From: Dehalococcoidales bacterium | Lineage (GTDB): Bacteria > Chloroflexota > Dehalococcoidia > Dehalococcoidales > RBG-16-60-22 | Assembly (NCBI GenBank): GCA_030606585.1 | Contig: JAUWGD010000009.1 | Location: 1-22,815, forward strand | Direction of reading: 5' to 3' | DNA: 22,815 nt | Translations under genes and position numbers: made by a program | Part shown: positions 21,061 through 22,815 of the stretch, one piece after another | Position numbering within the stretch: the first letter of the stretch is position 1 | Layout of the letters: every line of letters starts with the position of its first letter | The notes under the pieces: model-generated | The model's input: the letters and a program-made list of their open reading frames with translations, nothing else | What the model was told of the DNA's origin: nothing | Databases searched by the model: none

Positions 21061-21526
21061 GGCAGGAGCGGGAAATTGCCTCCCGGATATCTTTCCATTT
21101 CTCCGGTGCCATGTTATGGGCTTTTTGATGTATCAGGCGTCCCAGATTCCTGAGTTCGCGGATGGACTCATGAAACTCCTCGTGGTCGCGTGGTCCCCAC
21201 CAGTCTTTCATCTGGCCTTTTATCTTTTCGATAACGTCCTTCTGGTCTTTCAGGAATTTCTTTCCTTCCTCGGTAATGGTATATATCTTCTTACCGTCGC
21301 GCTCCGAGGAGCTGACATAGCCCATGTCGTCAAGCATCTGAAGGGTGGGATAAACGCTGCCGGCGCTGGGGGTGTAAAAACCGTGAAAGGTGTCTTCCAT
21401 GGCGCGTATTATCTCATAACCGTGACTCGGTTTGTCTTTCAGGAGATTTAAAATAACGTATTTCAGGTCGCCTTTTTCAAAAAGGCGGGAGTGGCGTTCG
21501 AACGGCGGGAAGTGTCTGTTGAACAT
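21029..21526 (-). CDS. PadR-family transcriptional repressor
   Basis: A 165-residue PadR regulator: an N-terminal winged helix (LKYVILNLLKDKPSHGYEII, then the recognition segment SAGSVYPTLQMLDDMGYV and the wing ERDGKKIYTITEEG), followed by a C-terminal helical dimerisation region. PadR proteins are usually repressors released when a drug or phenolic compound binds. The start is set at Met4 of the longer frame (21526), because GGAGG lies 9 nt before it and touches the first ATG at 21535. It is the first gene of padR-ATPase-permease, and its promoter holds a 12-bp palindrome, so autoregulation and control of the pump are likely. Confidence 0.9.
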   Translation of the reverse strand: MFNRHFPPFERHSRLFEKGDLKYVILNLLKDKPSHGYEIIRAMEDTFHGFYTPSAGSVYPTLQMLDDMGYVSSSERDGKKIYTITEEGKKFLKDQKDVIEKIKGQMKDWWGPRDHEEFHESIRELRNLGRLIHQKAHNMAPEKWKDIREAISRSCREIEDIMGKE

Positions 21527-21550
21527 GATACACATCCTCCTTGATGGATA

Positions 21551-21586
21551 ACGATATATCGTAACATATCATAATGTGGTTGTCAA
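21551..21586 (-). promoter_or_regulatory. padR promoter with palindromic operator
   Basis: On the minus strand TTGACA (21586-21581) and TACGAT (21563-21558) are separated by 17 nt. The perfect palindrome ACGATATATCGT (21551-21562) covers the -10 box, and a further ATATC half lies at 21566-21570. A repressor bound here would block polymerase. PadR itself is the obvious candidate. Confidence 0.65.
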
Positions 21587-21620
21587 CAGGGTCTGGGGAG
21601 ATGATACGCTATCAGGATTT

Positions 21621-22139
21621 CTATTTCTTCTTTACTCTGTACCTGATGATAGTTTTAGGGACTTTGGCGTCGGGGCTGGTGAGGTATTCCTCTTCATGTA
21701 CGCCGACTATTTTATAGCCGCTATCGATAATGAAGCGGTGCAGTCGCTCGACCGATCTGCTTTCCTGTTCGTAAGAGCCGTGGTGGATTATCTGCGCGAC
21801 GGTGCCGTATTCCCAGGTCTCTATTTTAATCTCGGCGCCGCCTACTTTCTGCGGAAGGTAAACGGTATCTTCGGGCACCGGCAGGCCGATGACGTTGGTC
21901 CATTCTTCCATGGGGGTGAGGTGGGCATCGGGGTAGCGGGTGCGGAGTCCGCCGATTTTAAACGCGGGGCCGCCGCTTTTCTTACGGTCGAAATTCAGGA
22001 AAGAAACAGAGCCGTAGAGAACCGGCAGTACCTGGGCAAACACCTCCCCCGGCGCGCCTCTGGCGTAAACCGCCGCCATCTTCTGGGCGGGCATTTCCAG
22101 TATTTCAGGCTCGTTTCCGGATGATTTTCCCGGCGTCAT
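21621..22139 (-). CDS. GyrI-like small-molecule-binding protein
   Basis: A 172-residue protein of the GyrI-like / AraC effector-binding domain fold, seen in SbmC, Rob and drug-sensing regulators. After a short N-terminal strand (PEILEMPAQKMAAVYARG) come a central region (GGLRTRYPDAHLTPMEEW, then an IGLPVPEDT loop) and the typical C-terminal pattern GTVAQIIHHGSYEQESRSVERLHRFI followed by a Tyr-Leu-Thr-Ser-Pro segment. There is no DNA-binding domain, so it is a free-standing ligand binder that may hold, sense or hydrolyse a drug-like compound. AGGAGA lies about 8 nt before the ATG. It is co-directional with padR and the ABC genes, but padR has its own promoter in the 94-nt gap. Confidence 0.8.
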   Translation of the reverse strand: MTPGKSSGNEPEILEMPAQKMAAVYARGAPGEVFAQVLPVLYGSVSFLNFDRKKSGGPAFKIGGLRTRYPDAHLTPMEEWTNVIGLPVPEDTVYLPQKVGGAEIKIETWEYGTVAQIIHHGSYEQESRSVERLHRFIIDSGYKIVGVHEEEYLTSPDAKVPKTIIRYRVKKK

Positions 22140-22183
22140 TCGTCTGTCTCCTCGGTTATCCAGGCCGCACGTAATCGCTTATT

Positions 22184-22212
22184 TTGTAACATATATCGCC
22201 GTCTATCTGCAA
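22184..22212 (-). promoter_or_regulatory. Tentative GyrI-like gene promoter with PadR-like motif
   Basis: On the minus strand TTGCAG (22212-22207) and a weak TTACAA (22189-22184) are separated by 17 nt. The region contains GTAACATAT (22186-22194) and ATATATCG (22191-22198) on the plus strand. Both words also occur in the padR operator region (21561-21569 and 21554-21561). Confidence 0.35.
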
Positions 22213-22220
22213 CTGAATAT

Positions 22221-22253
22221 TTGTGATTTGTTTCGGTTAATTATATAATTAAC
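22221..22253 (+). promoter_or_regulatory. Promoter with 18-bp perfect palindrome for the right-end MFS gene
   Basis: TTGTGA at 22221-22226 and TATAAT at 22244-22249 are separated by 17 nt. The palindrome GTTAATTATATAATTAAC at 22236-22253 is perfect and includes the -10 box, so a dimeric repressor could bind there. The start site near 22256 would give a leader of about 114 nt before the coding sequence. That leader has no other feature I can name. Confidence 0.6.
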
Positions 22254-22369
22254 TCAAGTTTAGCTTTACCAACTTCGTAATACGATATGGCAGCAAGCCC
22301 TCGGCTGATATTAATGTGATATTGTACCGTACGCTTTCAGACGGAAGGCAATCTTGAAAGGAAACGACG

Positions 22370-22815
22370 ATTACACAACCCGAACCTAAAAAGCGCTCGT
22401 TTTTATGGAGTTCGCTGCCGTTTTTCATTATTGCGCATGCAGCGCATCATTTTTTAATGGCACTCCAGCAGCCCTTATTTCCCACTATGCGTGATTATTT
22501 CAAGATAGGGACGTACACGAAGGCTTCAACTATACCGATGGCTTTCGCTCTTGCCAGCGCGACGGGGCAATTGCCGGCCGGCTGGTTAGCCGACCGCTTT
22601 GGGCCGACTGCCCTCATCATGATCGGTACTCTGGGCGTAGCCGTAGCCGGAGTACTCGTCGGGATTTCTCCCAACTTCGTCATGTTGATAGTTTTCCTGA
22701 TACTGATGGGGCTCTTATCCGGGGGGTATCACCCGGCGGCGACCCCGCTCATTTCCGCCTCGGTCGAGCCACAGCAGCGTGGCCGGGCGCTTGGCTTTCA
22801 CCTCGTCGGTGGTAA
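22370..22815 (+). CDS. MFS transporter, 5' part (cut by window end)
   Basis: An open frame that runs off the window, with 148 codons visible. Hydrophobic helices alternate with loops, and LPAGWLADRFGP (about 63-74 from the proposed start) is the MFS loop after helix 2. GGYHPAATPLISASV and RGRALGFHLVGG fit the fosmidomycin-resistance-like / drug exporter branch, so an efflux function is likely but unproven. The first helix contains HAAHHFLMALQQPLFP. The frame has no ATG, GTG or TTG before this helix, and a stop lies at 22352-22354. ATT at 22370, 8 nt after AAAGG, is the best start, giving (M)TQPEPKKRSFLW. The first ATG (22457) would cut the helix in half and has no ribosome binding site. Confidence 0.75.
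   Translation, partial: MTQPEPKKRSFLWSSLPFFIIAHAAHHFLMALQQPLFPTMRDYFKIGTYTKASTIPMAFALASATGQLPAGWLADRFGPTALIMIGTLGVAVAGVLVGISPNFVMLIVFLILMGLLSGGYHPAATPLISASVEPQQRGRALGFHLVGG

Noticed and set aside
1..22815. CRISPR array, prophage or complete insertion sequence
   Set aside because: No regularly spaced repeats, phage structural genes or transposase motifs were seen anywhere in the window.

Overview
The window reads as chromosomal DNA of an environmental bacterium, most likely a member of the Chloroflexota and possibly of class Dehalococcoidia. This is inferred from gene content and promoter style, not from a database match. Supporting signs are small zinc-ribbon proteins of the DUF5679 and DUF951 types, a short type-2 ArgC, a TreT-type trehalose synthase beside PFK and a long class II aldolase, and a LexA with a Gram-positive-like GAAC-N4-GTTC operator. 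Genes are dense and on both strands. Most are housekeeping or biosynthetic, and no intact mobile element, prophage or CRISPR array was seen.

Layout. 1-240: gene-free mosaic of short direct and inverted repeats running into the aroF promoter. 300-2132: aroF (DAHP synthase) and an alpha/beta hydrolase. 2134-3635: purF behind a near-consensus promoter. 3727-4447: lexA with a predicted autoregulatory SOS box on its start site. 4451-5368 (-): ilvE. 5476-6078: VTT/DedA-like membrane protein. 6075-7334 (-): MFS transporter. 7420-10322: pabB-pabA-pabC, the whole chorismate-to-p-aminobenzoate branch. 10399-11346 (-): argC. 11556-11696: 46-residue zinc-ribbon protein with its own promoter and a strong terminator. 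11805-15735 (-): treT, pfkA and a class II aldolase. 15923-16879: metal-dependent hydrolase with an altered N-terminal metal motif. 17079-18465: small SWIM zinc-finger protein, pyrF and a DUF951 protein. 18462-18890 (-): stand-alone receiver. 19145-19216: tRNA-Thr(CGT). 19237-22139 (-): GyrI-like ligand-binding protein, PadR repressor and a DrrAB-type ABC exporter. 22370-end: start of an MFS transporter cut by the window edge.

How the genes fit together. AroF feeds chorismate and PabB/PabA/PabC turn it into p-aminobenzoate for folate. PurF and PyrF start or finish nucleotide pathways. IlvE and ArgC belong to branched-chain amino acid and arginine synthesis. TreT, PFK and aldolase form a sugar module linking trehalose to hexose-phosphate metabolism. 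The right end is a regulated drug-response block in which PadR probably controls the ABC pump and its own gene. The upstream GyrI-like gene carries sequence related to the padR operator.

Two themes stand out. First, several genes have a -10 box so close to the start codon that the mRNA should be leaderless or nearly so (argC, pabB, the DedA-like gene, the MFS at 6075-7334, perhaps pfkA), while others have strong ribosome binding sites. Second, perfect palindromes sit on -10 boxes or start sites (lexA, padR, pfkA, the right-end MFS, the DUF5679 gene), which predicts local repressors. Promoters and operators were found by eye and are predictions. Gene functions rest on recognised family motifs.
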